From: Amycolatopsis sp.
GTDB lineage: Bacteria > Actinomycetota > Actinomycetes > Mycobacteriales > Pseudonocardiaceae
Direction: 5' to 3'
Length of the DNA stretch: 64,000 nt
Assembly (NCBI RefSeq): GCF_025464955.1
Contig: NZ_JAODNM010000079.1
Coordinates: 46,731 to 110,730, forward strand
Every line of letters begins with the position of its first letter. The first letter of the stretch is position 1. The position numbers and the translations under genes were made by a program. The notes under the pieces are model-generated. The model did no database searches. It saw only the letters and a program-made list of their open reading frames with translations, and was not told the DNA's origin. Of the stretch, positions 44,204 through 52,736 are shown piece by piece.

Positions 44204-44587
44204 ATGCCCAGGCCCCGCCTGCGCCACCTCGCGTTCGTCGTCCAGGACGCGAAGAAGCTCGCTGATTTCTACCGCGAGCAGTTCGCGATGGAGCTGTTCC
44301 ACCAGGACCCGGACGGCAGCCACTTCCTGACCGATGGCTATATCAACCTCGCGCTGATCCAGCAGCGGCTCGATGGGGACGTCGCAGCCGGGTTCAACCA
44401 CTTCGGCTTCGAGGTCGACGCCGTCGAACCGATCGCCGACCGGCTCGCCGCGGCAGGCTTGCCGCGTCCCGCCCAGCGCCCGAGCGACCGCCCCTTCGCC
44501 GAATACCGCGCGATCGACCCCGAGGGCAACTGGTTCGACCTCTCCGCCCACGGCTTCCTGCCCCCCGGCGTCGCCGAAGCGCAGTAG
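44204..44587 (+). CDS. VOC family protein
   Basis: 127 residues, GGAAAG-type ribosome site. LRHLAFVVQDAKKLADFYREQFAMEL, then GFNHFGFEVDAVEPIADRLAAAG and EYRAIDPEGNWFDLSAHGF. His, His and a Glu/Asp at module ends could bind metal. Third gene of the JAMM-SnoaL-VOC operon (28-base gap); distinct in sequence from the VOC gene on the other side of lysR. Confidence 0.87.
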   Translation: MPRPRLRHLAFVVQDAKKLADFYREQFAMELFHQDPDGSHFLTDGYINLALIQQRLDGDVAAGFNHFGFEVDAVEPIADRLAAAGLPRPAQRPSDRPFAEYRAIDPEGNWFDLSAHGFLPPGVAEAQ

Positions 44588-44725
44588 CGCTCTGGGGCTG
44601 CCGGGCACATCGACTGGATCAGAAGCCCGCGTCCGTGAGGCACCTGGTGCGCCCGGGACCCGCGTGAGTGAACGACCGCTCAACCGAAGTCGACTCGCTC
44701 GCGAGTGCACAACGCGGAGTTTGTC

Positions 44726-46009
44726 TCAGATGTGATGGATGATCACGGTGGCTTCCAGGTCGACGCGGCGGGTGAGGACCGGCCCCTGTTTCCGGGTGCG
44801 CAACGCCAACGCGCGGAGCCGCCAGAGGGAGTACACGCCGCCGACGGCCATCAGCCACGGCACGAGGTTCAGCGACAGCCCGGCCAGCAACGCCGCCCAC
44901 GCCAGGCCGAGGCCCGCGACGGAGTCGACGAACCGGGTCATGAACACCGCGCGGGACAGCTTCCGCGCCACCACCTCGGTCACATACGGCAGGCCGGCCG
45001 CCCACACGCCGAGATAGGCGACCCAGCCGAGCAGCAGCCAGGGGTCGACCGGCGCCTTGGTCATCAGCTTGCCCAGCGGCCCGGCGAACAGCGCCATCGC
45101 GCCGCCGCCGAACACGGTCACCGCGGTCAGCAGGTACGCCGCGCGGGTGGCCAGCCTGCTGGTGCTGCCGTCGCCGCGTTTCTCCCCCGCCGCGAACCCC
45201 GCCAGCAGGAAGCTTCCGGCGCCGTTGATGATCACCTGCAGGGGGGCGATGACCAGGCGTCCGGCTTCGAGGATGCCGACCGCGGTCAGCGAGACCAGGT
45301 TGGCCACGAGCAGCCTGGACAGGAGCAGCGCGGTCGGTCGCAGGGCGGCCTGCAGCGAGCGCCACCCGGCGAAGGTCGCGACCTGCCTCATCGCCGCGCG
45401 GGCCCGGCGCAGCCGGCTGACCTCGTCGCGGGGGACCTGGGCGAACCCGACGGTGACCGCGGCCAGCGCGCCGACAGCCATCGCCGCGAACAGCATGGTC
45501 AACGTCACCTTGCCGGCCACCAGGTACCAGCTGCCCAGCGCGACCACCGTGCCGATCAGGTACGTCAGGTCGTTCGCGACGAGCTTCCAGAACTCGAGCC
45601 GCGCGATCAGCAGACGGCGGAAGGTCTCCTCCATCAGCCAAGCCACCAGCATCGCCGCGTAGACGAACGCGGTGGTCCACTGACCGTGGCGGACGAGGAG
45701 CACCCAGGTGAACCCGACCGCGAACGTCGCCACCCACAGGATCAGCGCGCTGTTCGCGAGCGCGGCCCGGATCGGCGGGGCGTGCCGGTCGAGGACGGCC
45801 AAGCTGTCGCCCACATACCCGGTGAACAGCGCGGTGGCACTGACGAGAAGGGACAGGAGCAGCGCGAAGACGCCGTACTCCAGCAGGCCCAGCGCCCGTG
45901 CCGCGATCACCTGCAGCATGAGGCTGGTGCCCGCGTTCAGGCCCTGGGAGATGACCGGCGCGCCGACCTTACCGAGCAGCCCGCGCAGCGCTCCGAATAC
46001 TTTGGACAC
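44726..46009 (-). CDS. Polysaccharide flippase, Wzx/MOP-like
   Basis: 427 residues with about 12-14 membrane segments and a start (VGAPVISQGLNAGTSLMLQVIAARALGLLEYGVFAL, in parts) typical of the MOP/Wzx superfamily. It would move lipid-linked repeat units across the membrane. Starts 3 bases after the Wzc-like gene stop, so co-transcribed. The opposite strand carries a long spurious open frame. Confidence 0.87.
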   Translation of the reverse strand: MSKVFGALRGLLGKVGAPVISQGLNAGTSLMLQVIAARALGLLEYGVFALLLSLLVSATALFTGYVGDSLAVLDRHAPPIRAALANSALILWVATFAVGFTWVLLVRHGQWTTAFVYAAMLVAWLMEETFRRLLIARLEFWKLVANDLTYLIGTVVALGSWYLVAGKVTLTMLFAAMAVGALAAVTVGFAQVPRDEVSRLRRARAAMRQVATFAGWRSLQAALRPTALLLSRLLVANLVSLTAVGILEAGRLVIAPLQVIINGAGSFLLAGFAAGEKRGDGSTSRLATRAAYLLTAVTVFGGGAMALFAGPLGKLMTKAPVDPWLLLGWVAYLGVWAAGLPYVTEVVARKLSRAVFMTRFVDSVAGLGLAWAALLAGLSLNLVPWLMAVGGVYSLWRLRALALRTRKQGPVLTRRVDLEATVIIHHI

Positions 46010-46012
46010 GGG

Positions 46013-47530
46013 TCATGCAACGCCGTTCGGCGTCCAGACCACCGGGACCGCGCGCTTGGGGGCGTCCCGCTTGGGCCGCGCGAAGGTGAACAGGTACCCG
46101 GCGATCGTGCCCCCGAGCAGGCCGATCTGCTCGCGGAGCCGGTGCACGGCCTGTGTTTCGCGACCGCGGCGGACGACGACCACGACCCCGTCGGACTCCC
46201 GGATGATCGGCGAGACCTCCGGGGCGATGTCCGGCGAAGCGCAGTCGACCAGCACGAGGTCGTAAGTGGTGCGCATCGAGGCGATGGCCTTCTGCAGCAG
46301 GTCGGACCGGAAGTGGTCCAGCGTGGTCTCCTGGTAGAGGCCGGCCGGGATCGCCCACATCATCACCCGGTGCCCGAGGTCGATCGAGCGCACGCTCGAC
46401 TCGGGCGCCACCGCGCCGACGGCGATCGCGGTCAGGCCCGCCGAGTCGAACCCCAGGCCGAGCGCGTCGGACAGGCCATGCGACCTGACCGCCGCGTCGA
46501 TCATGAGGACCCGCGCGCCGCTCAGCGCGGCCGCCGTGGCCATCTGCAGGGTGGAGGTGGTGACGCCGTCGCCGGGGGCGCTGGAGGTGATGACCACGAC
46601 CCCGCGGTCCACCGCGGTCCGCAGCCCCGAAGCGGCGAACTGGTACGGCCACAGCGGCGGGCTGCCGAGCTTCTTCAACCCGGCGACCTCGTCCTCGGCA
46701 AGCCCTTCGATGGTCGCGAGGACAGGCGAACCGGTCGCCGCCGCGAGGTAGTCAGGGCCGGAAACGCGGCGGTCGCGGTCGGCGCGCACCCAGGCCAGCA
46801 CCGCGGCGAGCAGCGCGCCGAAGGCGATGCCGATGCCGCCGTCGCGCAGCACCGAGCGGGCCAGCCCCGAACCGTCCGCGACGGCCTTGTCCACGAAGGA
46901 CACGCCGTCGCCGAACTGCTGGGCGGCAACGCGGACCGAGGTGGCCTGCTTGTCGAGATCGCTGAGGGTCTGCCCGGCGGCGAGGTTGTTCGGGTCGGAC
47001 GGGTGAGTCGCCACGTCCGGAGTGAGGGACGCCACAACGTCGCGCCGGCGGGAGGCAAGCGCGTCGAGGATCTTCTGGCCCGCCGCCTGCACGTCGGCAA
47101 GCGACTCCGTGCGGTACGCCGCTGTCACCGCGTCGGCGATGGCTGTTGTCGAACCGACGCTGCCGGCCACGGTCAGGTCGATCGAATCTCCGTTCGTCGA
47201 CGCCTTCGCCGTGACCTCGTCCCGCAGCTCGTTCACCGAGACGGCGCCGTGCAGGTTCGTGCTCGCCGTCGCCAGTACGCGGTCGGAAACGACGTACAAC
47301 GCGCGCTGGTTCACGTAGCGGACGAAAGCCGGTTCACTGCCGGCGTCGACGCCGACGATGCCGGCTTTGTCGGGGGCTTTCAGCACGATATGGGCGGTGG
47401 CCGAGGAATGCGACGAGAAGGCGAGCGCGGCCACCGCGCTCAGCACGAACACCACCCCGACGATCACCAACGAACTCCACCGGTAACGCCAGAGCGCCTC
47501 GAGGATTTTCGGCGACGGCTGGTCGTCCAT
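46013..47530 (-). CDS. Wzc-like chain-length/tyrosine-kinase-like protein with degenerate P-loop
   Basis: 505 residues from the ATG at 47530. Wzz-type N-terminus with membrane segment about 20-40, an extracytoplasmic helical region, a second membrane segment near 235-250, and a cytoplasmic ATPase-like domain. The Walker A position reads SSAPGDGVTTSTLQM near residue 313, where Lys is replaced by Val; Walker A' reads LMIDAAVRSHG. A C-terminal Tyr cluster is absent. It may regulate chain length without kinase activity. The ribosome site is poor. Confidence 0.85.
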   Translation of the reverse strand: MDDQPSPKILEALWRYRWSSLVIVGVVFVLSAVAALAFSSHSSATAHIVLKAPDKAGIVGVDAGSEPAFVRYVNQRALYVVSDRVLATASTNLHGAVSVNELRDEVTAKASTNGDSIDLTVAGSVGSTTAIADAVTAAYRTESLADVQAAGQKILDALASRRRDVVASLTPDVATHPSDPNNLAAGQTLSDLDKQATSVRVAAQQFGDGVSFVDKAVADGSGLARSVLRDGGIGIAFGALLAAVLAWVRADRDRRVSGPDYLAAATGSPVLATIEGLAEDEVAGLKKLGSPPLWPYQFAASGLRTAVDRGVVVITSSAPGDGVTTSTLQMATAAALSGARVLMIDAAVRSHGLSDALGLGFDSAGLTAIAVGAVAPESSVRSIDLGHRVMMWAIPAGLYQETTLDHFRSDLLQKAIASMRTTYDLVLVDCASPDIAPEVSPIIRESDGVVVVVRRGRETQAVHRLREQIGLLGGTIAGYLFTFARPKRDAPKRAVPVVWTPNGVA

Positions 47531-47948
47531 GCGTTGTTTGTCCGATCGTCGAGCGCGGTGCGGAACCGGGCACAAAAGGCGGCCGTGACCAGGGTATGGG
47601 CGGCAACGGCGAATATATCAGCAGCGACGGCCGACCCGGCGCTGCCATGAACCGAATCCGGCGCGCGCGACAGCCGGAAATAAGAACGAGGTCCGCTTCA
47701 CCCTTCCGCCTCACTCTTCTGCGACCTGACGCGCTACACAGCGGTGGACACCGCTGCCAATGCAATCGGCCACATTCCGCCTGGCGTTACCGGATCGGAG
47801 CCTGTCGGCGCGGCTTATCCTGATATATTCGCACCGGTCACCGGCCGGGATGCCTGTTGTCACCGGCCTTGAAACGACAAGCAGGCGATCGGTGATTCCC
47901 CGGCCGGTACTCGACGTCCTTACGCGTTTCCCCAGGGGGATACTTCAG
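47531..47948. promoter_or_regulatory. Divergent promoter region with paired CTGATATATTCGC elements
   Basis: 418 bases between the Wzc-like and CDP-alcohol transferase genes. GCGAATATATCAG at 47609-47621 and its perfect complement CTGATATATTCGC at 47820-47832 face outward, 79 and 117 bases before the two starts. Each contains a TATATT -10-like core. No gene is believed here. Confidence 0.6.
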
Positions 47949-48698
47949 TTGACCACGGACAAACCAGCGAAGAGCGGCTTCGCGGCCGCGCTCGAACGCT
48001 TGCCGTCCGCGCAGAAGACCGCGAAAGGCGCCCCGGCCTACTCGCGTTTCGTCAACCGGAGGGCGGGCGGCTACCTGGCGGCCGCGGCGTTCCAGCTCGG
48101 GATGACGCCGAACCAGATCACCGCGGTGAGCGGGCTGTTCACCTTCGCCGGGATCGCCACGATCGCGCTCGCCACCCCGACGGTGGCGGTCGGCGTAGCG
48201 GTCTGTCTGGCACTGGTCGTCGGTTACGCGCTCGACGCCGCGGACGGGCAGCTCGCGCGGTTGCGCGGCGGCGGCAGCATCGCCGGTGAGTGGTTGGACC
48301 ACATCGTGGATGCGGCGAAGATCTCCTCGCTGCACCTGGCGGTTCTGGTGTCGGGGTATCGCCACTTCGACCTTCCCCGCGGTTATCTGCTGGTGCCGAT
48401 GGGCTTTTCGATCGTGGCGGCGGTGATGTTCTTCGCCATGATCCTCAACGACCAGCTGCGCCGGGTCCGCGGGATCGACCGCGACAGGTCGGGCAAACCG
48501 TCCACGCTGCGGTCGCTGCTGGTCATCCCGACCGACTACGGCTTGCTCTGCCTGGTATTCCTGCTGCTCGGTTTCCACACCGTGTTCGCCGTGGTCTACG
48601 GGCTGCTCTTCCTGGCGAACTTCGCCTTTCTGGTGCTGGCCTTGCGCAAGTGGTTCACCGACATGACAGCACTCGACAAGACAGCGCTCGACTCGTGA
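47949..48698 (+). CDS. CDP-alcohol phosphatidyltransferase family protein
   Basis: 249 residues from a TTG at 47949 with AGGGGGA upstream; starts at 47850 or 47760 are possible but would add a non-conserved extension. The signature D-x2-D-G-x2-A-R-x8-G-x3-D-x3-D is complete: DAADGQLARL near 96 and GEWLDHIVD near 112. Six or so membrane segments. It transfers an alcohol phosphate from a CDP-alcohol; with the nucleotidyltransferase next door the substrate may be CDP-glycerol or a CDP-polyol used for a surface polymer or lipid. Confidence 0.85.
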   Translation: MTTDKPAKSGFAAALERLPSAQKTAKGAPAYSRFVNRRAGGYLAAAAFQLGMTPNQITAVSGLFTFAGIATIALATPTVAVGVAVCLALVVGYALDAADGQLARLRGGGSIAGEWLDHIVDAAKISSLHLAVLVSGYRHFDLPRGYLLVPMGFSIVAAVMFFAMILNDQLRRVRGIDRDRSGKPSTLRSLLVIPTDYGLLCLVFLLLGFHTVFAVVYGLLFLANFAFLVLALRKWFTDMTALDKTALDS

Positions 48699-48712
48699 GC
48701 GAGGAGGACCGG

Positions 48713-49129
48713 ATGCCCGTAGTGGGCTACGCGCCCGGCGCGTACGACATGTTCCACATCGGACACCTCAACATCCTGCGCCGGGCGAGCGAGCAGTGCG
48801 ACCTGCTCATCGCCGGGGTCGTGTCCGACGAGGTGGTGCGCGAGGCCAAGGGCAAGCTGCCGATCGTGCCGTTCGCCGAACGGCTGGAGATCGTGCGCAG
48901 TATCCGCTACGTCCACAACGCGGTGCCGGACCTGCACACCGACAAGTTCGACTCGTGGCGGGAACTGAAGTTCGACGTGCTGTTCAAGGGCGACGACTGG
49001 CGGGGCACCGAACGCGGGATCAAGCTGGAAGCCCTGTTGTCCGACGTCGGCGCGCGGATCGTGTACTTCCCCTACACAGTGCAGACCTCGAGCACGGCGT
49101 TGCGCAAAGCCATCTCTTCACCCGCATGA
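48713..49129 (+). CDS. Cytidylyltransferase-like protein (glycerol-3-phosphate cytidylyltransferase type)
   Basis: 138 residues from the ATG at 48713, AGGAGG 6 bases upstream. GAYDMFHIGHLNILRRA holds the HxGH nucleotide motif and the late FPYTVQTSSTALR the TSST-like motif. It makes a CDP-alcohol from CTP and an alcohol phosphate; it fits as donor supplier for the preceding transferase. Substrate not provable from sequence. Confidence 0.88.
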   Translation: MPVVGYAPGAYDMFHIGHLNILRRASEQCDLLIAGVVSDEVVREAKGKLPIVPFAERLEIVRSIRYVHNAVPDLHTDKFDSWRELKFDVLFKGDDWRGTERGIKLEALLSDVGARIVYFPYTVQTSSTALRKAISSPA

Positions 49130-49169
49130 GCCGCGCCGGCTTGAGCAGGCCGTGAGGGCTCGCTGGGTC

Positions 49170-49181
49170 CATAATGGTCGG
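49170..49181 (+). promoter_or_regulatory. Probable leaderless promoter -10 of the beta-helix gene
   Basis: CATAAT at 49170-49175, then 6 bases, then ATG at 49182, with no ribosome site. Confidence 0.55.
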
Positions 49182-50963
49182 ATGTCCCCAAGATCACGAC
49201 TGGTCGTCCTCGGAGCGATCGCCGCGGCCGCGGTGCTGGCGCTGGTGGTCGCCGCGCTGCCCAGCCGTGACGTCGAAACCCGGCCGGTCGCCGCGGGATC
49301 GACAGAACCGGCGGCGGTTCTCCCCGTCACGGGCGGAAACTACGCCGTCCCACCGGACGCGCTGGTCGTCTCCCCCGCCGGTCAGGACTCGGCGCCGGGA
49401 ACCGCCGCACAGCCCCTGCGCTCGGTCGCCGCGGCCGTCGACCGGGCACCCGCGGGCGGCACGGTCGTGATCCATGGCGGTACCTATCGCGAGACACTGG
49501 GCCAGCTTTCGAAACGCCTCACGATCGAGTCCTACCCGGGCGAGCAGGTGTGGTTGAAGGGCAGCGTGGTGGTCTCCGCGTGGTCGCCGTCCGGGAAGCG
49601 CTGGCGGCACACCGGCTGGACGAGCGACCTCTGCCAGAACTGCTTCACCCCGGCCATCATCGACCCGGACCATCCGGTCGCCGGCTCACCGGACATGGTC
49701 TTCCTCGACGGGAAGTCCCTGCGCCAGGTCGACAAAGCCGCGGACGTGGGGCCGGGAACCTTCTTCGTGGACAGGCAGGCGAAGGCACTGGTCCTCGGTG
49801 ACGCGCCGACCGGCCGGACGGTCGAGGCGACCAAGTTCGACCGGCTGGCCCAGTTCGATTCGGCTGCCGCGGGCGGCAGCGTGTTCCGCGGGATCGGCGT
49901 TGCCCAGTACGGCTCCAACCAGGACTACGGCAAGCACGGCGCGATGCTGGTGGTCAACGCCCCGAACGTGACCGTGGACAACACGACATTCGCCTGGTCG
50001 GCGTCCAGCGGGCTGGCGGTGTTCCAGCCGGGAGTGCAGGTTTCCGCGAGCTCGTTCTCGGACAACGGGCTGGTCGGGCTGGTCGCCAACCGCGCGGACC
50101 GGCTCCGGCTCACCGGTAACACGTTCACCGCGAACAACCAGGAGCACTTCTCGCTGAGCGGGGACGCCATCGGCGCCGCCGGCGCGAAGGTGACCCGGAC
50201 GAAGAGCCCGTACGTCGCGGACAACAAGTTCGTCGGCAACATCGGCAGCGGCTGGTGGTGCGATCTGGGCTGCACCGACGCGACCGTGATCCGCAACCTG
50301 GCCAAGGACAACGTCGTCAACGGCCTCTACTACGAGGTTTCGTCACGGGCGCTCATCGCGTCCAACGTGCTCGACGGCAACGGCGCACGCGGGCTGAAGC
50401 TCTCGAGTGCCGACCAGGTACGCGTCTACCAGAACACCTTTCTCGGCAATGCGGTCTCCCTCGGCCTGTACAACGACAAACGCAGCCCGGATTCCGACCC
50501 GTACAGTGCGCAGGCCGGACTTTCCTGGCGCACCACCGGAACCGTGCTAGTGAACAATTTCTACGCCCAGGAAGAATCCGGCAACCCGGTGGTGGAATCG
50601 GCCGACTACAAAGCCGATTCCGAGAGCGACCGGGCCTTCGTTGCGACCAGCGACGGCAACGCCTATCTCCGGACGAAAGCCGAGGACCCGGCTCCGCTGC
50701 TCACCTGGTGCGGCGACGGCGGGGTGTCGAAGGAATACGGCTCGCTGGCCGAGTTCTCGCACGCGACCGGAAGCGACACCCACAGCCTGACGCGAGACCT
50801 GACGACGTCGCCGTTCAAAACCCCCGCGAAGAACGACTACTCACTACTTCCCGGCGCCCCGGGCCTAAGCGCAGGCCGCCCCCTACCCGTCGACATCGTC
50901 GCCGCCCTAGGCGTCCACCCCGCCCCGGCCCCGAACATCGGCACCCTGACCCCGATCCGCTGA
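49182..50963 (+). CDS. Secreted right-handed beta-helix protein
   Basis: 593 residues. N-terminal signal-anchor (RSRLVVLGAIAAAAVLALVVAAL). The body opens with the DUF1565-like SPAGQDSAPGTAAQPLRSVAAAVDRA and GGTYRE, then many short beta turns (NTTFAWSASSGLAVFQ, NNKFVGNIGSGWWCD, SNVLDGNGARGLKLSSA) forming a parallel beta-helix as in pectate lyases and alginate epimerases. Acts outside the cell on or in polysaccharide, by family and context. Alternative start at 49152 lacks the leaderless signal. Confidence 0.85.
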   Translation: MSPRSRLVVLGAIAAAAVLALVVAALPSRDVETRPVAAGSTEPAAVLPVTGGNYAVPPDALVVSPAGQDSAPGTAAQPLRSVAAAVDRAPAGGTVVIHGGTYRETLGQLSKRLTIESYPGEQVWLKGSVVVSAWSPSGKRWRHTGWTSDLCQNCFTPAIIDPDHPVAGSPDMVFLDGKSLRQVDKAADVGPGTFFVDRQAKALVLGDAPTGRTVEATKFDRLAQFDSAAAGGSVFRGIGVAQYGSNQDYGKHGAMLVVNAPNVTVDNTTFAWSASSGLAVFQPGVQVSASSFSDNGLVGLVANRADRLRLTGNTFTANNQEHFSLSGDAIGAAGAKVTRTKSPYVADNKFVGNIGSGWWCDLGCTDATVIRNLAKDNVVNGLYYEVSSRALIASNVLDGNGARGLKLSSADQVRVYQNTFLGNAVSLGLYNDKRSPDSDPYSAQAGLSWRTTGTVLVNNFYAQEESGNPVVESADYKADSESDRAFVATSDGNAYLRTKAEDPAPLLTWCGDGGVSKEYGSLAEFSHATGSDTHSLTRDLTTSPFKTPAKNDYSLLPGAPGLSAGRPLPVDIVAALGVHPAPAPNIGTLTPIR

Positions 50964-51043
50964 CGCCGCGGCTCACACGCATTCGTATGGGGGCGACCCC
51001 TCGCCACCGCCGTCACGGAACCCGCCCAACCCGCCCAACCGCC

Positions 51044-52687
51044 TCAGATCGTGGCTTGCGGGGAGCCGATGGCGGCACCGTCGGCGTCGACGGCACGGAC
51101 GTAGTAAGTGCCACCGGTCACCGAGCGGTCGGTGTAGCTCAGCGTCGGGGTGTTCCACGGACGGGACTGCTGCGACACCGAGTAGATCGGGCCGGACGTG
51201 CCGATGCGGAACACCTGGTAGGTGACGGCCGGGTTCTGCGCGTCCCATGTGCTCGTCCAGGTGATCACCGGGTTCCCGGCGTTCTTGGTCAGCACCGGGG
51301 CCTTGAACGGGGTCTGCGGCCCGTTGTTGACCGCGCCGGACACGCCGCGGGCGGCGAACCGGGTCAGTCCCTGCTGCGGTTTGCCGTTGACCTCGCTGAA
51401 CTCACCGCCGACGACGACGTACTGGCTGTTCGAGTCCAGTGCCCACGGCCCGTTCTTCCAGTAGCTGTCCGCCGGTCCGCCGTTGGTGTTCGGGTACCAG
51501 GGCAGCATGGTCGGGATGGGATCGCCGGCCTTGACGTGGTTGTAGGTGACCGCCGACGGTCCGGTGGACGCGGCGGTCTCGCCGATCAGCCGGTAGTAGC
51601 TGGGGCTCTGGACGAACCCGTCGGTCAGCGCCGAGCAGTCGTGGCTGTGCGAACCGCTGTACAGGATGCCGTTGGTCACCGTGACGGCCTGCGTGTCCCC
51701 GTAGCAGCCGTCGTACCATTTCGCGACCCCGCTGGCGATGTCGACGGCAGCGCGGCCTTCGAACCGCGGGTTCGATCCTACGACGAAGTTGTACGCACCC
51801 AGGTATGCGGTGCCGTTGCCGTCGGTGACGATGTCGGTCACGACGCTGGTGGTCACCGGCAGCGGGTTCCACGGTTCGATGACGCCGGAGGTGGCGTCGA
51901 CCGAACCCACCGAGGCGTGGGCGGAACCGTCGAGCTTCTGAAAGTTGCCGCCGATCACTACGCGGCCCTGCGGCAACGCGGCGGTCACCGCGAACACCTC
52001 GCCGTCGGCGGTCGGCGCCCACGGCTGCAGCGTGCCGTCCAGGCCGAGCGCCGCGAGCCGGGTGCGGGCGACGCCGTTGACCGAGGTGAATCCGCCACCG
52101 ACGTAGACGGAGTTCGCGGTGACGGAGATCCCGCGCACGCGGCCGGCCACGGTCGGCTTGAAGTTCGGGTCGAGCGAACCGTCCGCGGTGGAGAACGCGG
52201 CCAGCCGGGACCGCCACTGCCCACTGATCTTGTCGAAGTCGCCGCCGACGTAGACCTTCGAGCCGTCGGGTGCCGCCTTGATCCGGAACACCGTGTCGCA
52301 GTCGTACGTGTTCGTGCCGACGGTCTTGCAGAACGGGCCGGGGCTGGTCGTCGAGGTGTACGTCGACCCGCTGACGTCGGGAGCCCACGGCAGCAGGGCG
52401 CCGGTGGTCAGGTCGAAGGCCAGCAGGTTGTGCCGGTCGACCTCGCCGGCGCCGCCGGGAGCGACCCCGGACGGCCTGGCCTTGGTGAACCGGCCGCCCG
52501 CGTAGACGGTGTTGCCGAGGATCGCGACCGAGAAGACGATGCCGTCGACCTGGGGGGTCGGCATTCCGCCCGCGGTCACCGGGGTCGGCAGCGGCGTGGC
52601 CGCGAGTGCCGACGCCGGCAGCATCACCGGAAGCGCGACCGCCAGCACCGCGGCGATGACAGACGCCCGCCTGCGGACTCTAGACAT
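51044..52687 (-). CDS. Secreted beta-propeller with C-terminal FN3-like domain
   Basis: 547 residues from the ATG at 52687 (AAAGGAA upstream). Signal peptide RVRRRASVIAAVLAVALPVMLPASALAA. Repeats such as GNTVYAGGRFTKA, GSKVYVGGDFDKISG, NSVYVGGGFTSVNG and GRVVIGGNFQKLDG (each with the delta-60-like YVGGxFxxxxG core) form a propeller. The last 95 residues are an FN3-like sandwich (VTYQVFRIGTSGPIYSV). Surface or matrix protein; enzymatic function not seen. Confidence 0.85.
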   Translation of the reverse strand: MSRVRRRASVIAAVLAVALPVMLPASALAATPLPTPVTAGGMPTPQVDGIVFSVAILGNTVYAGGRFTKARPSGVAPGGAGEVDRHNLLAFDLTTGALLPWAPDVSGSTYTSTTSPGPFCKTVGTNTYDCDTVFRIKAAPDGSKVYVGGDFDKISGQWRSRLAAFSTADGSLDPNFKPTVAGRVRGISVTANSVYVGGGFTSVNGVARTRLAALGLDGTLQPWAPTADGEVFAVTAALPQGRVVIGGNFQKLDGSAHASVGSVDATSGVIEPWNPLPVTTSVVTDIVTDGNGTAYLGAYNFVVGSNPRFEGRAAVDIASGVAKWYDGCYGDTQAVTVTNGILYSGSHSHDCSALTDGFVQSPSYYRLIGETAASTGPSAVTYNHVKAGDPIPTMLPWYPNTNGGPADSYWKNGPWALDSNSQYVVVGGEFSEVNGKPQQGLTRFAARGVSGAVNNGPQTPFKAPVLTKNAGNPVITWTSTWDAQNPAVTYQVFRIGTSGPIYSVSQQSRPWNTPTLSYTDRSVTGGTYYVRAVDADGAAIGSPQATI

Positions 52688-52736
52688 GCTTTTTCCTTTG
52701 CTCAGTGGGGAATCCGGGAGAAGGGAGAGTGAGGGC

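Noticed and set aside
44705..47650. 981-codon plus-strand frame
   Set aside because: Antisense to the flippase and Wzc-like genes; Arg/Gln/His-rich, no motif.
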